Source: Streptomyces chromofuscus (GTDB lineage: Bacteria > Actinomycetota > Actinomycetes > Streptomycetales > Streptomycetaceae). From it: a DNA stretch of 64,000 bases. A model generated the notes under the pieces. It saw only the letters and a program-made list of their open reading frames with translations. It was not told the DNA's origin and did not search any database. The stretch covers positions 3,100,001 to 3,164,000 of the forward strand of contig NZ_CP063374.1 in NCBI RefSeq assembly GCF_015160875.1. The letters run 5' to 3'. Positions within the stretch are counted from its first letter, which is position 1. The number at the start of each line of letters is the position of its first letter. The position numbers and the translations under genes were made by a program. This document shows, in pieces, positions 46,298 through 55,048 of this stretch.

Positions 46298-46639
46298 GAG
46301 TAGTGCGCCTTTCTCCATGCCGACCCGGGCCTCTCGTCGGCCTCGGATCGGGTTTCGATCCCCCCGGATTGATGGAGTTGAGCAGCCCTCCCTGGGCCGC
46401 TCGTGCCTGGCCGGCGGTCGCCGGCTCGGTGGCGCACCCGGCGCGACATAAGGGTGGTGTTCGCCGGGCGGTCGTGAAGATTTATCACGGCCGCAAGACT
46501 GATCGCCCGGACGACATGTGAGGCACCACACAGGAAGAATCGGACAAAAGCGCACTCAAGGGCGCATAACAGGCCGCAGTGGTGACAGGATCGTTATCCG
46601 GATTTGAGTGTCCGCTGAGCGAACACACCATCTCCGCAT
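46298..46639. promoter_or_regulatory. Permease upstream region with inverted repeat
   Basis: This 342-base gap carries no gene. At 46470-46492, GGTCGTGA-AGATTTA-TCACGGCC forms 8-base arms with one mismatch and an AT-rich spacer, a candidate operator or promoter element for the permease. Short GC hairpins fill the rest. Confidence 0.4.
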
Positions 46640-47233
46640 TCAGGGCATAAGAGTGGAGATCAAGGTCTCCTGAAGCCCGCCCAGCCAGAGGTAGGCCATC
46701 ACCATCGGCTTGCGCGGGTCCTCGTCCGGCAGCCGGTAGAGCAGATCGGTGTCGTCCTCGTCGACGATCTCCAGCCGGGAGCCGATCGCCAGGCGCAGGT
46801 CGTTGAGGGCGCCGAGCCACTGCTGGGACTGCTCGGGCGTCAGTTCCAGGACCGCCCCGCCGTCCCCGGCGGACGCCAGCTCGTCCAGGGAGCGGATCAC
46901 CGCGAGGGCGTTGTCGCGCTTGCCGGCGCGCAGGTCGTTCTCCGTGTAGCGGCGGAACTCGGCGGAGTGCGCCTTCTGCTCCAGGTCCTCCGCGGGCTGC
47001 TCGGGGTCGCCGTAGGCGTCCGGGAACAGGCGCCGGAGCACCGGGTCGGAGGGCGGCTCGCTCGGGCCCTCGGCGAACAGCTCGGCGAGCGGGTCGGCGG
47101 AGGCGTCCTCGCCGGGGCCGGGACCGATGAGTTCCAGCAACTGGACGGCCAGCGACCGGATGATGGAGATCTCGACGTCGTCGAGGGCGACGGCCGCGCC
47201 GCCGTCGGGGAGCGGTTCGAAGGTTCCTGGCAT
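46640..47233 (-). CDS. DUF2017 domain protein
   Basis: A 197-residue soluble acidic protein of the DUF2017 family (ALDDVEISIIRSLAVQLLELIGPG, RRLFPDAYGDPEQPAEDLEQK, RYTENDLRAGKRDNALAVIRSL, LTPEQSQQWLGALNDLRLAIG). These are actinobacterial, of unknown function, and nearly always follow clpS, as here with an 11-base gap. The pairing suggests a role in ClpS-linked proteolysis. Confidence 0.92.
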   Translation of the reverse strand: MPGTFEPLPDGGAAVALDDVEISIIRSLAVQLLELIGPGPGEDASADPLAELFAEGPSEPPSDPVLRRLFPDAYGDPEQPAEDLEQKAHSAEFRRYTENDLRAGKRDNALAVIRSLDELASAGDGGAVLELTPEQSQQWLGALNDLRLAIGSRLEIVDEDDTDLLYRLPDEDPRKPMVMAYLWLGGLQETLISTLMP

Positions 47234-47244
47234 GGAGGCGATCG

Positions 47245-47562
47245 CTACTTCCGGTCCTGCTGGAGGGTGGCCCACAGACCGTAGCCGTGCATGGCCTGCA
47301 CGTCGCGCTCCATCTCCTCGCGGCTACCGCTGGAGACGACCGCCCGGCCCTTGTGGTGGACGTCGAGCATGAGCTTGGTGGCCTTGTCCTTGGAGTAGCC
47401 GAAGTACGACTGGAAGACGTAGGTCACGTAGCTCATGAGGTTGACCGGGTCGTTGTGGACGATCGTGACCCAGGGGACGTCCGGCTCGGGTACGGCAGAG
47501 ACCTCCTCCGCCGACTCGGTGCGTTCGATCTCGATGGGAGCGGCTGACGTCACGCCTCCCAT
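47245..47562 (-). CDS. clpS: ATP-dependent Clp protease adaptor ClpS
   Basis: A 105-residue adaptor that binds N-end-rule substrates and docks on ClpA/Clp[22 protein letters not shown] holds the hydrophobic-residue pocket (HNDPVN) and [21 protein letters not shown] the C-terminal docking part. It has the actinobacterial N-terminal extension ([18 protein letters not shown]). Divergent from pncB, operon with DUF2017. Confidence 0.96.
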   Translation of the reverse strand: MGGVTSAAPIEIERTESAEEVSAVPEPDVPWVTIVHNDPVNLMSYVTYVFQSYFGYSKDKATKLMLDVHHKGRAVVSSGSREEMERDVQAMHGYGLWATLQQDRK

Positions 47563-47698
47563 GCTGCCATGGGCTTCACAAATCGTCACACTGACGAAAT
47601 GGGGTGTAGCATCCTGGCATGCCGCATCTTCCGGGGGGCGACCCCCGGGCTTCCGGCCGGGCAGGGGTACCCGGCGACGTATGGCGAGGAGAGCTTTG

Positions 47699-49036
47699 GT
47701 GAGCACAGCGGACCTTGGGCTGCCGGTGGACGTCCCCTCGACCGCCCTCTTCACGGACCAGTACGAGCTGACGATGCTCCAGGCCGCCCTGCGGGCCGGA
47801 ACGGCCGAGCGGCGCAGTGTCTTCGAGGTCTTCACCCGGCGGCTGCCGGAGGGGCGACGGTACGGCGTGGTGGCCGGGACCGGCCGGGTCCTGGACGCCG
47901 TCGAGAACTTCCGCTTCGACGAGGACGTCCTGCGCTTCCTGCGGGAACGGGCCATCGTCGGCGAGGACACCCTCGAATGGCTCGCCGGTTACCGCTTCTC
48001 CGGCGACATCTGGGGCTACCCCGAGGGCGAGGTGTACTTCCCGGGGTCGCCGATCATGCGGGTCGAGGGCAGCTTCGCCGAGTGCGTGCTGCTGGAGACC
48101 GTGATCCTGTCCATCCTCAACCACGACTCCGCGATCGCCGCGGCCGCCTCCCGCATGACCTCGGCCGCCGGGGACCGGCCGCTGATCGAGATGGGCGCCC
48201 GCCGCACCCACGAGCTCGCCGCGGTCGCCGCCGCGCGCGCCGCGTACGTCGGCGGCTTCGCCTCCACCTCCGACCTGGCCGCCGGCTTCCGCTACGGCAT
48301 CCCGACGGTGGGCACCTCGGCGCACGCCTTCACCCTGCTGCACGACCGCGAGCGCGACGCCTTCCGGGCCCAGGTCGACTCCATGGGCCGGGGGACGACC
48401 CTGCTGGTGGACACGTACGACGTCGCGGAGGCCGTCCGCACGGCGGTGGAGGTCGCCGGTCCTGAGCTGGGGGCCGTGCGGATCGACTCCGGCGACCTGC
48501 TGCTGGTCGCGCACCGGGTGCGCCAGCAGCTGGACGAGCTGGGCGCCACCGGCACGAGGATCATCGTGACCTCGGACCTCGACGAGTACGCCATCGCCTC
48601 GCTGGCGGCGGCGCCCGTGGACGCGTACGGCGTCGGCACCCAGCTGGTCACCGGCTCCGGGCACCCGACGGCCTCGATGGTCTACAAGCTGGTCGCCCGC
48701 GCCGCGTCCGAGGACCCGAAGGCGCCGCTGGTGGCGGTGGCGAAGAAGTCGTCCGGCGGCAAGACCTCCATCGGCGGCCGCAAGTGGGCCGCGCGCCGAC
48801 TGGACGCGTACGGGGTGGCCGAGGCCGAGGTGGTCGGCACCGGGCCCGTCCCGGCGCAGCTGGTCGACCGGCAGTTGCTCGTCGAGCTGGTCAAGGGCGG
48901 CGAAGTGGTGGCCCGCGAGCCGCTCGACGCCGTGCGCGAGCGGCACATCGCCGCCCGCGCCGGCCTGCCGATGTCCGCGACCCAGCTGTCCCGCGGGGAC
49001 GCGGTCATCCCGACGGAGTACGCGACCGAGGGCTAG
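47699..49036 (+). CDS. pncB: Nicotinate phosphoribosyltransferase
   Basis: A 445-residue enzyme that makes nicotinate mononucleotide from nicotinate and PRPP, the entry step of NAD salvage. [34 protein letters not shown] is the family start, [17 protein letters not shown] and MGARRTHEL are conserved, and the PRPP/active region is [21 protein letters not shown] and [12 protein letters not shown]. The GTG at 47699 has GAGGAG upstream. pncA follows on the same strand. Confidence 0.95.
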   Translation: MSTADLGLPVDVPSTALFTDQYELTMLQAALRAGTAERRSVFEVFTRRLPEGRRYGVVAGTGRVLDAVENFRFDEDVLRFLRERAIVGEDTLEWLAGYRFSGDIWGYPEGEVYFPGSPIMRVEGSFAECVLLETVILSILNHDSAIAAAASRMTSAAGDRPLIEMGARRTHELAAVAAARAAYVGGFASTSDLAAGFRYGIPTVGTSAHAFTLLHDRERDAFRAQVDSMGRGTTLLVDTYDVAEAVRTAVEVAGPELGAVRIDSGDLLLVAHRVRQQLDELGATGTRIIVTSDLDEYAIASLAAAPVDAYGVGTQLVTGSGHPTASMVYKLVARAASEDPKAPLVAVAKKSSGGKTSIGGRKWAARRLDAYGVAEAEVVGTGPVPAQLVDRQLLVELVKGGEVVAREPLDAVRERHIAARAGLPMSATQLSRGDAVIPTEYATEG

Positions 49037-49249
49037 GCGGTGTCCCACCGGCCCACCGGCCCGGCGGGGCGCGTGGGCGCGCGCCCCGTAGCGCCCCCTC
49101 CCGCAGCGTCGCCGAAGTCTCTAGGCTCGGAGGTTCAGGTTCACGCACCGGCCGGGCCCGCACCCCCTCCGCACCAGGCTCCCCACCGACCCGTACCGAA
49201 CCGCCCCGACCCACAGCACGCGAGAACCCATAGCCGAAGGACTCCCACC

Positions 49250-49834
49250 ATGCGCCGCGCCTTGATCGTCGTAGACGTGCAGAACGATTTCTGCGAGGGG
49301 GGCAGCCTCCCGGTGGCCGGGGGTGCCGATGTGGCCGCCGCGATCACCGAGCTGATCGGGCAGGCCCCCGCCGGTTACCGCCACGTGGTGGCGACCCGCG
49401 ACCACCACATCGCGCCGGGCGGTCACTTCGCGGACAACCCCGACTTCGTGCACTCCTGGCCCGCCCACTGCGTCGCGGGCACGGAGGGGGTCGGGTTCCA
49501 CCCGAACTTCGCCCCGGCCGTCGCCTCCGGCTCGGTCGACGCCGTCTTCGACAAGGGCGCGTACGCGGCGGCGTACAGCGGCTTCGAGGGCGTCGACGAG
49601 AACGGGGTGCCGCTGGCCGACTGGCTGCGCGAGCGGCAGGTCGACGAGGTGGATGTGGTCGGCATCGCGACCGACCACTGCGTACGGGCGACCGCCCTGG
49701 ACGCGGTCCGCGAGGGCTTCCGCACCCACGTCCTGCTGGACCTCACGGCGGGCGTCGCGGAGGCGACCACGGAGCGGGCGCTGGAGGAACTGCGCGAGGC
49801 GGGAGTGGAACTGTCCGGAAAGCCCGTCGTCTGA
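49250..49834 (+). CDS. pncA: Nicotinamidase
   Basis: A 194-residue hydrolase that converts nicotinamide to nicotinate for PncB. Catalytic Asp10 is in VVDVQNDFCEGG, the metal-site His residues are in ATRDHHIAPGGHF, the Lys is in FDKGAYAAAYSGF, and the nucleophile Cys is in GIATDHCVRATA. Full length. It follows pncB by 213 bases and probably shares its NAD salvage role. Confidence 0.96.
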   Translation: MRRALIVVDVQNDFCEGGSLPVAGGADVAAAITELIGQAPAGYRHVVATRDHHIAPGGHFADNPDFVHSWPAHCVAGTEGVGFHPNFAPAVASGSVDAVFDKGAYAAAYSGFEGVDENGVPLADWLRERQVDEVDVVGIATDHCVRATALDAVREGFRTHVLLDLTAGVAEATTERALEELREAGVELSGKPVV

Positions 49835-49872
49835 CCTTGCCGGACCCGCACCCGGCCCACCGGGTGAAACGG

Positions 49873-50095
49873 GCCGGCGGCCCGCCCGGATACCCGCATG
49901 AGTACCTGACGGCCCACCCCCAAGGACCGAAAACCCGGCCCACGGCCCGCCCGGATACCCGCATGAGTACCTGACGGCCCACCCCCAAGGACCGAAAACC
50001 CGGCCCACGGCCCGCCCGGATACCCGCATGAGTACCTGACGGCCCACCCCCAAGGACCGAAAACCCGGCCGACGGCCCTCCCGGATACCCGGGTG
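49873..50095. repeat. 65-bp tandem repeat array
   Basis: Three 65-base units lie head to tail at 49891-49955, 49956-50020 and 50021-50085, with partial units at both ends. The first two are identical and the third has two changes. Each contains TACCCGCATGAGTACCTGAC and CCAAGGACCGAAAACCCGGC. Since 65 is not divisible by 3, no frame is maintained, so it is unlikely to be coding. Confidence 0.92.
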
Positions 50096-50129
50096 AACCG
50101 CGGAGGGCCCGTCTCGAGGCCCGGGCGAA

Positions 50130-50560
50130 CCGGTCGGCAGCCCGTCCGAGCGCCCGCACCCATCGCCGAAGGCCCGCCCCGGGAGGCGGGCGAACCTCAG
50201 CGGCCCGTCCCCGCGGCCGGGCGACGCCGACCGCCCTTCCCCAGGCCCACACCGGCGGCCCGCCCGGGCGCCCGCGCCCATCGCCCTGGACCCGTCCCAG
50301 GAAGCGGGCGAACGTCGACGGCCCGTCCCCGCGGCCGGGCGACGCCGACCGCCCTTCCCCAGAGCCACACCGGCAGCCCGTCCGAGCGCCCGCGCCCATC
50401 GCCGAAGGCCCGTCCCGGGAGGCGGGCGAACCTCAGCGGCCCGTCCCGCGGCCGGGCGACACGCATCGCCCTTCCCCAGGCCCACACCGGCAGCCCGTCC
50501 GAGCGCCCGCGCCCATCGCCGAAGGCCCGTTCCGGGAGGGGGGTGAACCGTCGGCGGGCC
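50130..50560. repeat. About 118-bp imperfect tandem repeat array
   Basis: Directly after the 65-base array, about four imperfect units of 117-118 bases follow. The shared CCCATCGCC element recurs at 50159, 50277, 50395 and 50512, each followed within 20 bases by GGCGGGCGAAC-like or similar sequence. The units are over 80% GC. Frames opened by the repeats are low-complexity and change between copies, so I call it non-coding. Confidence 0.85.
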
Positions 50561-50656
50561 GTCCCCGTCATCGGGCCGAGCCCGTCGGGCTCCCGGAGAC
50601 CCGTGAAGGGCTCGGGGCGGGTCCGGAAGCGGTCAACGGTGCAGCGGGCTCCCTGA

Positions 50657-50998
50657 TCACATCTGGGCGGTCGGGCGGCGCAGCAGGGAGCGGATCGGGT
50701 GCCACAGTTCCTGGACGAGTTCCGGGCCGCCGAGGGTCGTGTCGGGGGCCGTGCGCCATATCAGGCCGTCGGGGTGGTGCAGGACGGCGGTGATCTCGTC
50801 CGGGGTCGGCGGGGCGGCGTTGCCTCGCAGGTAGACCGCCCGCAGCCCCAGGTTGCGCAGCCTGGTCAGGGCGCGTGCCCGGTTCTGGGCGTGGACGAGC
50901 ACCCGTACTCCGGCGGGCCCGCCGGCGGCGGGGCTGGGCAGGTTCAGCGCCACCACCACCGTGCCGTTCGGCAGCTTGCAGAAACCTCCTGCGGCCAT
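50657..50998 (-). CDS. Conserved hypothetical protein
   Basis: 113 residues: GGFCKLPNGTVVVALNLP, GVRVLVHAQNRARALTRLRNLGLRAVYLRGNA and PTPDEITAVLHHPDGLIWR suggest a small alpha/beta fold with no recognised motif. I know similar uncharacterised Streptomyces proteins between pncA and the M6 protease. Codon use is normal. Function unknown. Confidence 0.65.
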   Translation of the reverse strand: MAAGGFCKLPNGTVVVALNLPSPAAGGPAGVRVLVHAQNRARALTRLRNLGLRAVYLRGNAAPPTPDEITAVLHHPDGLIWRTAPDTTLGGPELVQELWHPIRSLLRRPTAQM

Positions 50999-51058
50999 GC
51001 GTCACACCCCCGTGTCAGCCGATGTCAATAAGAGAACCACAGGACGCACCTAAACACG

Positions 51059-51092
51059 ATCGGCGGCAACCCGCCAAGGGGCTGCCGCCGAT
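51059..51092. terminator. Terminator of the M6 protease gene
   Basis: Perfect 10-base arms ATCGGCGGCA and TGCCGCCGAT around a 14-base loop, 27 bases beyond the protease stop. Confidence 0.75.
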
Positions 51093-51118
51093 ACGCGTCT
51101 GACCTGCGGAATTGCTGA

Positions 51119-53473
51119 CTACTTCACCGCGGGGCCGACCTGGACCGTGATCGTCGAGCCGCTGAGCGGCTGCTGAACGATCTTGATCTTGGTATTGGTG
51201 TCAGTGATCTTGACACCACCCAGCGGGTTGGCCTCGTCGTAGTAGGTGTTCGTGTGGTCGTTGAAGACCGGCACACCCAGGGACGGGCGGATCTTGGTCG
51301 GCACGCCCGCCTTGTGCAGCGTGATGCCATCCGTCGGGTACCAGCTGAACGGCGAGTCGTACGTCTGGATGCGGTTGCGCATCAGCGTGCCGTCGGACCA
51401 CTTCGTCGCGGTCGGGTGCGAGTCGACCGGCAGCAGCAGACCGGCACCGGGGTGCTCGCTGGTGTTGTTGTCCTGCTGCGAGGTGTCCCACTTCCAGATC
51501 AACAGACCGTCCTGGTACGGGAAGTGCTCGACCCAGTCCGGACGGGTGTTGGAGAAGCCGAAGTTGTACGGGCCGACCTGCAGGGTCTTGTCGTACGACA
51601 CGTACTGACGGTTCTCGGCGATGTAGTACTGCGCGTAGTCCTTGGTGAAGGAGGCGCCGATGCGCGAGAAGCCGTTCGCGGTCCAGGCCGCGTCCGCGCT
51701 CTCCGCGTTGTCGCTGAACAGCGGGGCACCGTCGGCGGTGAGCGTGATCCGGTCGGCGGTGAAGCCCTTCAGGGACACGCCGCCGTCGGTGGCGTAGCGG
51801 AAGCGGACGTCGATCTTCTGACCGGCGTAGGCGTCCAGCGAGTACGACAGCTGCTTGTGCCCGCCGGAAACACCGCTGAGGGCGGGCTGGTCGCTGCCGT
51901 CACGGGTGATCGGGGCACCGTCCGCGGTGCCGTCGATCGGGGTCCAGCTGCTGCCGCCGTCCGTGGAGACCTCGGTGTAGAGGTAGTCGTAGTCCTTCTC
52001 GATCTCCCACCAGCCGTCCAGGGTCAGCGCGGCCGAGGCCTTGCCGGTCAGGTCGACGGAGCGGGCGAGCGTGGCGCGGCGATCGTTGCTGGAGCCGCTC
52101 CACCACTGGCTGGAGCCCTCGGCCGGGGCGACGATCTCGGTGGTGACCGCCTTCTGCGGCAGCTGCACCACGAGAGCCTGCGGGTTCACGGTGTTGTACT
52201 CGGCCACACCCAGCTTGTGCTTCGAGGCGGTCGCGGCCTTTGCCACGTCGTAGTCGAGCCAGCCGAGCTGCAGCTTGTCCCAGGCGGTCATGTCGCCGGG
52301 CATGTCGCCGATGGTGTCCTCACCGGTACCGAGCCAGGAGCCGGACGACATCAGCGTCCAGAAACCGGTGGAGTTCTCGCCGCCCGCGGTGTCGTAGTGG
52401 TCCGGCAGACCGAGGTCGTGGCCGTACTCGTGGGCGAAGACACCGAGTCCGCCGTTCTCCGGCTGGATGGTGTAGTCGCCGACCCAGACGCCGGAGTCGC
52501 CGATCTGAGTGCCGCCGAGCTTGTTGAAGTCGGGGCCGGTGGCGCCCGCGTCGGTGCCGAACGCGTACCAGCGGTGGGCCCAGATCGCGTCCTCGCCCTG
52601 CGCGCCGCCGCCCGCGGACTCGTCCTCGCCGGCGTGCACGATCTGGAAGTGGTCGATGTAGCCGTCGCGCTCGTTGAAGTCGCCGTCGCCGTCGTGGTCG
52701 TAGCGGTCCCACTGGTCGTACTCGGCGAGCGCGGCGCTGATCTCGGCGGTGGTCTTCCCTGCCGCCTTCTGCTGGTCCACCCAGGCGTTGACGCCGTCCT
52801 GCACCGCGAACCAGGCGCAGTTGTCGGGATCGCACGCATTGGAGCCGTAACGGGCCTCGTTGTACGGCACCTTGACCCAGTCGGTCACCTCGCCGTCGAT
52901 GGAGTAGCGACCCGAGGACTGCTTCTCGTAGTACGTCTTCATCGAGCCGACGCCGTCACCGAAGTACAGGTCCTGGAAGTGCTCGCGGTTGTAGTCCGCC
53001 TGCCAGGCCGTGCTGTTGTCCTTGGAACGGTCCGGCTCGGCAATCCGGTTGTGCAGCGGGCCCGGGGTGCCGCCGTAGCGCGGGTCGATCTGGTCGCCGA
53101 ACTCGACCAGGATGGTGAAGATCTTGTCGGTCTTCTCCCGGCCCAGCTCGACGTACTTGCTGTCACCGCCGCGGCTCTCGAGCTCGACGACCTTGGAGCC
53201 CGCGCGCTTCTCGACCTCGGCCTGGCCGGATATGACCTGCCTCAGGGCCTCTTCGCGCTGGGCCTCCTGAGTCTTGCTCAGCGGGCCGTCGAGGTCGTGC
53301 GCGCGCTCCTCGTGGTTCTCCGGCGACGCCGGGTCCTGCCGGTCGGCGGCGGGCGCGGCCGCGGGGCCGGTCGAGTCGGCCTGGGCCACGGTGAGGCCGG
53401 AGATCGTGGCGGTGGCCGCGGCGAGCGCCACCGCTGTCGCGGCCGCTCTCAACGTCCAGGGTCTACTGGTCAC
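51119..53473 (-). CDS. Secreted M6 metalloprotease (immune inhibitor A)
   Basis: A 784-residue secreted zinc protease. The signal peptide (LRAAATAVALAAATATISGLTVAQA) is followed by a pro-region to about 130. The active site FAHEYGHDLGLPDHYD is the HExxHxxGxxD zinc motif. The C-terminal half carries beta-sandwich (MAM/CUB-like) modules such as DGWWEIEKDYDYLYTEVSTDGGSSW and VRFRYATDGGVSLKGFTADRITL. The GTG at 53473 has GGAGG seven bases upstream. A 24-base inverted repeat lies in the upstream region. It is known in Streptomyces as an abundant exoprotease. Confidence 0.95.
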   Translation of the reverse strand: MTSRPWTLRAAATAVALAAATATISGLTVAQADSTGPAAAPAADRQDPASPENHEERAHDLDGPLSKTQEAQREEALRQVISGQAEVEKRAGSKVVELESRGGDSKYVELGREKTDKIFTILVEFGDQIDPRYGGTPGPLHNRIAEPDRSKDNSTAWQADYNREHFQDLYFGDGVGSMKTYYEKQSSGRYSIDGEVTDWVKVPYNEARYGSNACDPDNCAWFAVQDGVNAWVDQQKAAGKTTAEISAALAEYDQWDRYDHDGDGDFNERDGYIDHFQIVHAGEDESAGGGAQGEDAIWAHRWYAFGTDAGATGPDFNKLGGTQIGDSGVWVGDYTIQPENGGLGVFAHEYGHDLGLPDHYDTAGGENSTGFWTLMSSGSWLGTGEDTIGDMPGDMTAWDKLQLGWLDYDVAKAATASKHKLGVAEYNTVNPQALVVQLPQKAVTTEIVAPAEGSSQWWSGSSNDRRATLARSVDLTGKASAALTLDGWWEIEKDYDYLYTEVSTDGGSSWTPIDGTADGAPITRDGSDQPALSGVSGGHKQLSYSLDAYAGQKIDVRFRYATDGGVSLKGFTADRITLTADGAPLFSDNAESADAAWTANGFSRIGASFTKDYAQYYIAENRQYVSYDKTLQVGPYNFGFSNTRPDWVEHFPYQDGLLIWKWDTSQQDNNTSEHPGAGLLLPVDSHPTATKWSDGTLMRNRIQTYDSPFSWYPTDGITLHKAGVPTKIRPSLGVPVFNDHTNTYYDEANPLGGVKITDTNTKIKIVQQPLSGSTITVQVGPAVK

Positions 53474-53553
53474 TTGAGTTCCTCCCCAGCGTCCGGGCGC
53501 GCGGAGAGGGGGCGATGGTGGTGGTGCGTCCGCGCGCGCCTGATCGACGCGTG

Positions 53554-53577
53554 TAGTCAAGTGCCGACATTTGACTA
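53554..53577. promoter_or_regulatory. Inverted repeat upstream of M6 protease
   Basis: TAGTCAA-GTGCCGACAT-TTGACTA has perfect 7-base arms, 81 bases before the protease start. The 391-base gap up to the next gene also contains a TTGACT element (53602), but no promoter pair is certain. Confidence 0.5.
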
Positions 53578-53864
53578 GAGGTTGCGGGGAAAAGACAGAC
53601 CTTGACTTGAGCAAGACAACTGCACTATGCGGAGACGACGTTTCGCTTACCGAACAACTGGGGCGTTCGTCCGACGGGCGCGCGGGACGGCCGATTCGGT
53701 GGCCGACATGACTCGGTGCGCCCCCTGTGCACCGGCACTGTTGGTCAGGTCACGCTTACGGTTCGTTCCACTCGGGCATGCACGCGAATAGATTTGTCCG
53801 CACCTCCCCCGGCAGCGAGAGGCACGGGGGGAGTCCACCCCCATTCTTCGAGGACACGATTGCC

Positions 53865-54134
53865 ATGCCTCGTCCGACCGCCGCACAGCTCGCCTACGGT
53901 TCGTGCACCGTGATCTTCTCGACGCTCGCCATGCTGCTGCTGTCACAGACGAGTTCGGGTGTGGGGATCGCGGTCGTCGCCGTCGCGGCGCTCCTGCTCG
54001 GGTTGCTGGTCGCCATGACGGTGCCCATGCCGAAGCGGACCCCGGCCCCCGCGCAGCGGCCCGCCGCCGAGGTGGCGTCGCCGATGCCGGCCACGGCGGC
54101 CCGCAGGCCCGTACGGGAACCCACGGCCCACTGA
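53865..54134 (+). CDS. Small two-helix membrane protein
   Basis: 89 residues with two membrane segments (YGSCTVIFSTLAMLLLSQ and GVGIAVVAVAALLLGLLVAMTV) and a Pro/Ala-rich tail, all soluble side basic. No family recognised; similar small proteins are conserved in streptomycetes. It is divergent from the M6 gene and convergent with an RDD gene. Confidence 0.7.
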   Translation: MPRPTAAQLAYGSCTVIFSTLAMLLLSQTSSGVGIAVVAVAALLLGLLVAMTVPMPKRTPAPAQRPAAEVASPMPATAARRPVREPTAH

Positions 54135-54155
54135 GAACAGTCGTGAGCAGCGCAC

Positions 54156-54197
54156 GGCACGGCGGGCCCGCCACCCGAGGGTGACGGGCCCGCCGTG
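54156..54197. terminator. Bidirectional terminator
   Basis: Perfect 14-base arms GCACGGCGGGCCCG and CGGGCCCGCCGTGC around a 14-base loop between the convergent small membrane gene and the RDD gene. Confidence 0.8.
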
Positions 54198-54207
54198 CTG
54201 CCGTGCG

Positions 54208-54936
54208 TCAACTCGTGCTGACCACGACCGTCTTGGCCGCCTTGTCGTGCAGCCCCTGCTTGTAGGGCTTGTCGAAGAAGCTCCAGCCGCCGCAGACCGC
54301 GGTCCAGACACAGGCGCAGCAGAACGCGAACGGGATCCACAGCACCAGCGAGCGGAGCAGGGACGTCTGCACCGAGGGCGTGGCTCCGTTGTCGAGCTGT
54401 GCCACGCGCATGTTCAGCCATTTCTTGCCCAGCGTCTGCCCGGACCTGGCGATCATGATCGTGTCGTACGCCGTGAAGAGCACGGCCGCGATGACGGACT
54501 GCGCCACGGAGTCGCCGACGTCGACCCTCTCGGCGTTCATCTGGTACTCGTCCACGTTGAAGCCCACGGCGATGAGCCAGGCGACGATGCCGACGAGCAC
54601 CATGTCGATCAGCCGGGCCAGCGTGCGCTTGCCGCTGTCGGCGAGCGGGGGCATACCGGCGAGCGGGTCGGAGGGGTAGTCGCCACCGCCGCCGTACGGA
54701 CCGCCGCCGTACGGGCCGCCTTCGTACGGGCCGCCGCCGTAGGGCCCGCCCCCACCGGGCGGGGGCTGGGCACCACCGGGCGGGGGCTGGCCGCCGCCGT
54801 ACGGCGGGGGTTGCTCACCGCTCCCGGGCGGCCTGTCGTACGGCGAGCCGGCCCCCTCGCCGGGCGGGGGCTGCTTCTTGAACGGGTCGTCCTCCGGCGG
54901 CTGTCCGCCGGAACCGGGGGGCGGTTCGGTGCTCAT
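54208..54936 (-). CDS. RDD family membrane protein, Pro/Gly-rich N-terminus
   Basis: 242 residues. The first 90 form a repetitive Pro-Pro-Gly/Gly-Pro-Tyr tail (GGGPYGGGPYEGGPYGG). The rest is the RDD domain: KRTLARLIDMVLVGIVAWLI with its Arg and Asp, ARSGQTLGKKWLNMRVAQLD, and WIPFAFCCACVWTAVCGGW. It lies next to a second RDD gene on the same strand. RDD proteins are suspected transporters or membrane scaffolds. Confidence 0.88.
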   Translation of the reverse strand: MSTEPPPGSGGQPPEDDPFKKQPPPGEGAGSPYDRPPGSGEQPPPYGGGQPPPGGAQPPPGGGGPYGGGPYEGGPYGGGPYGGGGDYPSDPLAGMPPLADSGKRTLARLIDMVLVGIVAWLIAVGFNVDEYQMNAERVDVGDSVAQSVIAAVLFTAYDTIMIARSGQTLGKKWLNMRVAQLDNGATPSVQTSLLRSLVLWIPFAFCCACVWTAVCGGWSFFDKPYKQGLHDKAAKTVVVSTS

Positions 54937-55048
54937 GGGCAGAGTCGACCGCGAACCCCGCCCGTCCGCATCCGGCGAGGGGCCGTCCGGAGTACCCCGT
55001 CGCCCACGGACGCCCCGCTCGCGCGGACGGCCGCCCGCCGCCGCCCGG

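Noticed and set aside
49873..50560. The repeat arrays as a CRISPR array
   Set aside because: Units are contiguous, with no unique spacers between short repeats, and no cas genes are near.
50093..50656. Pro/Arg-rich ORFs in the tandem-repeat region
   Set aside because: They are frames opened by repeats whose lengths are not multiples of three. Composition is low complexity and no ribosome site is present.
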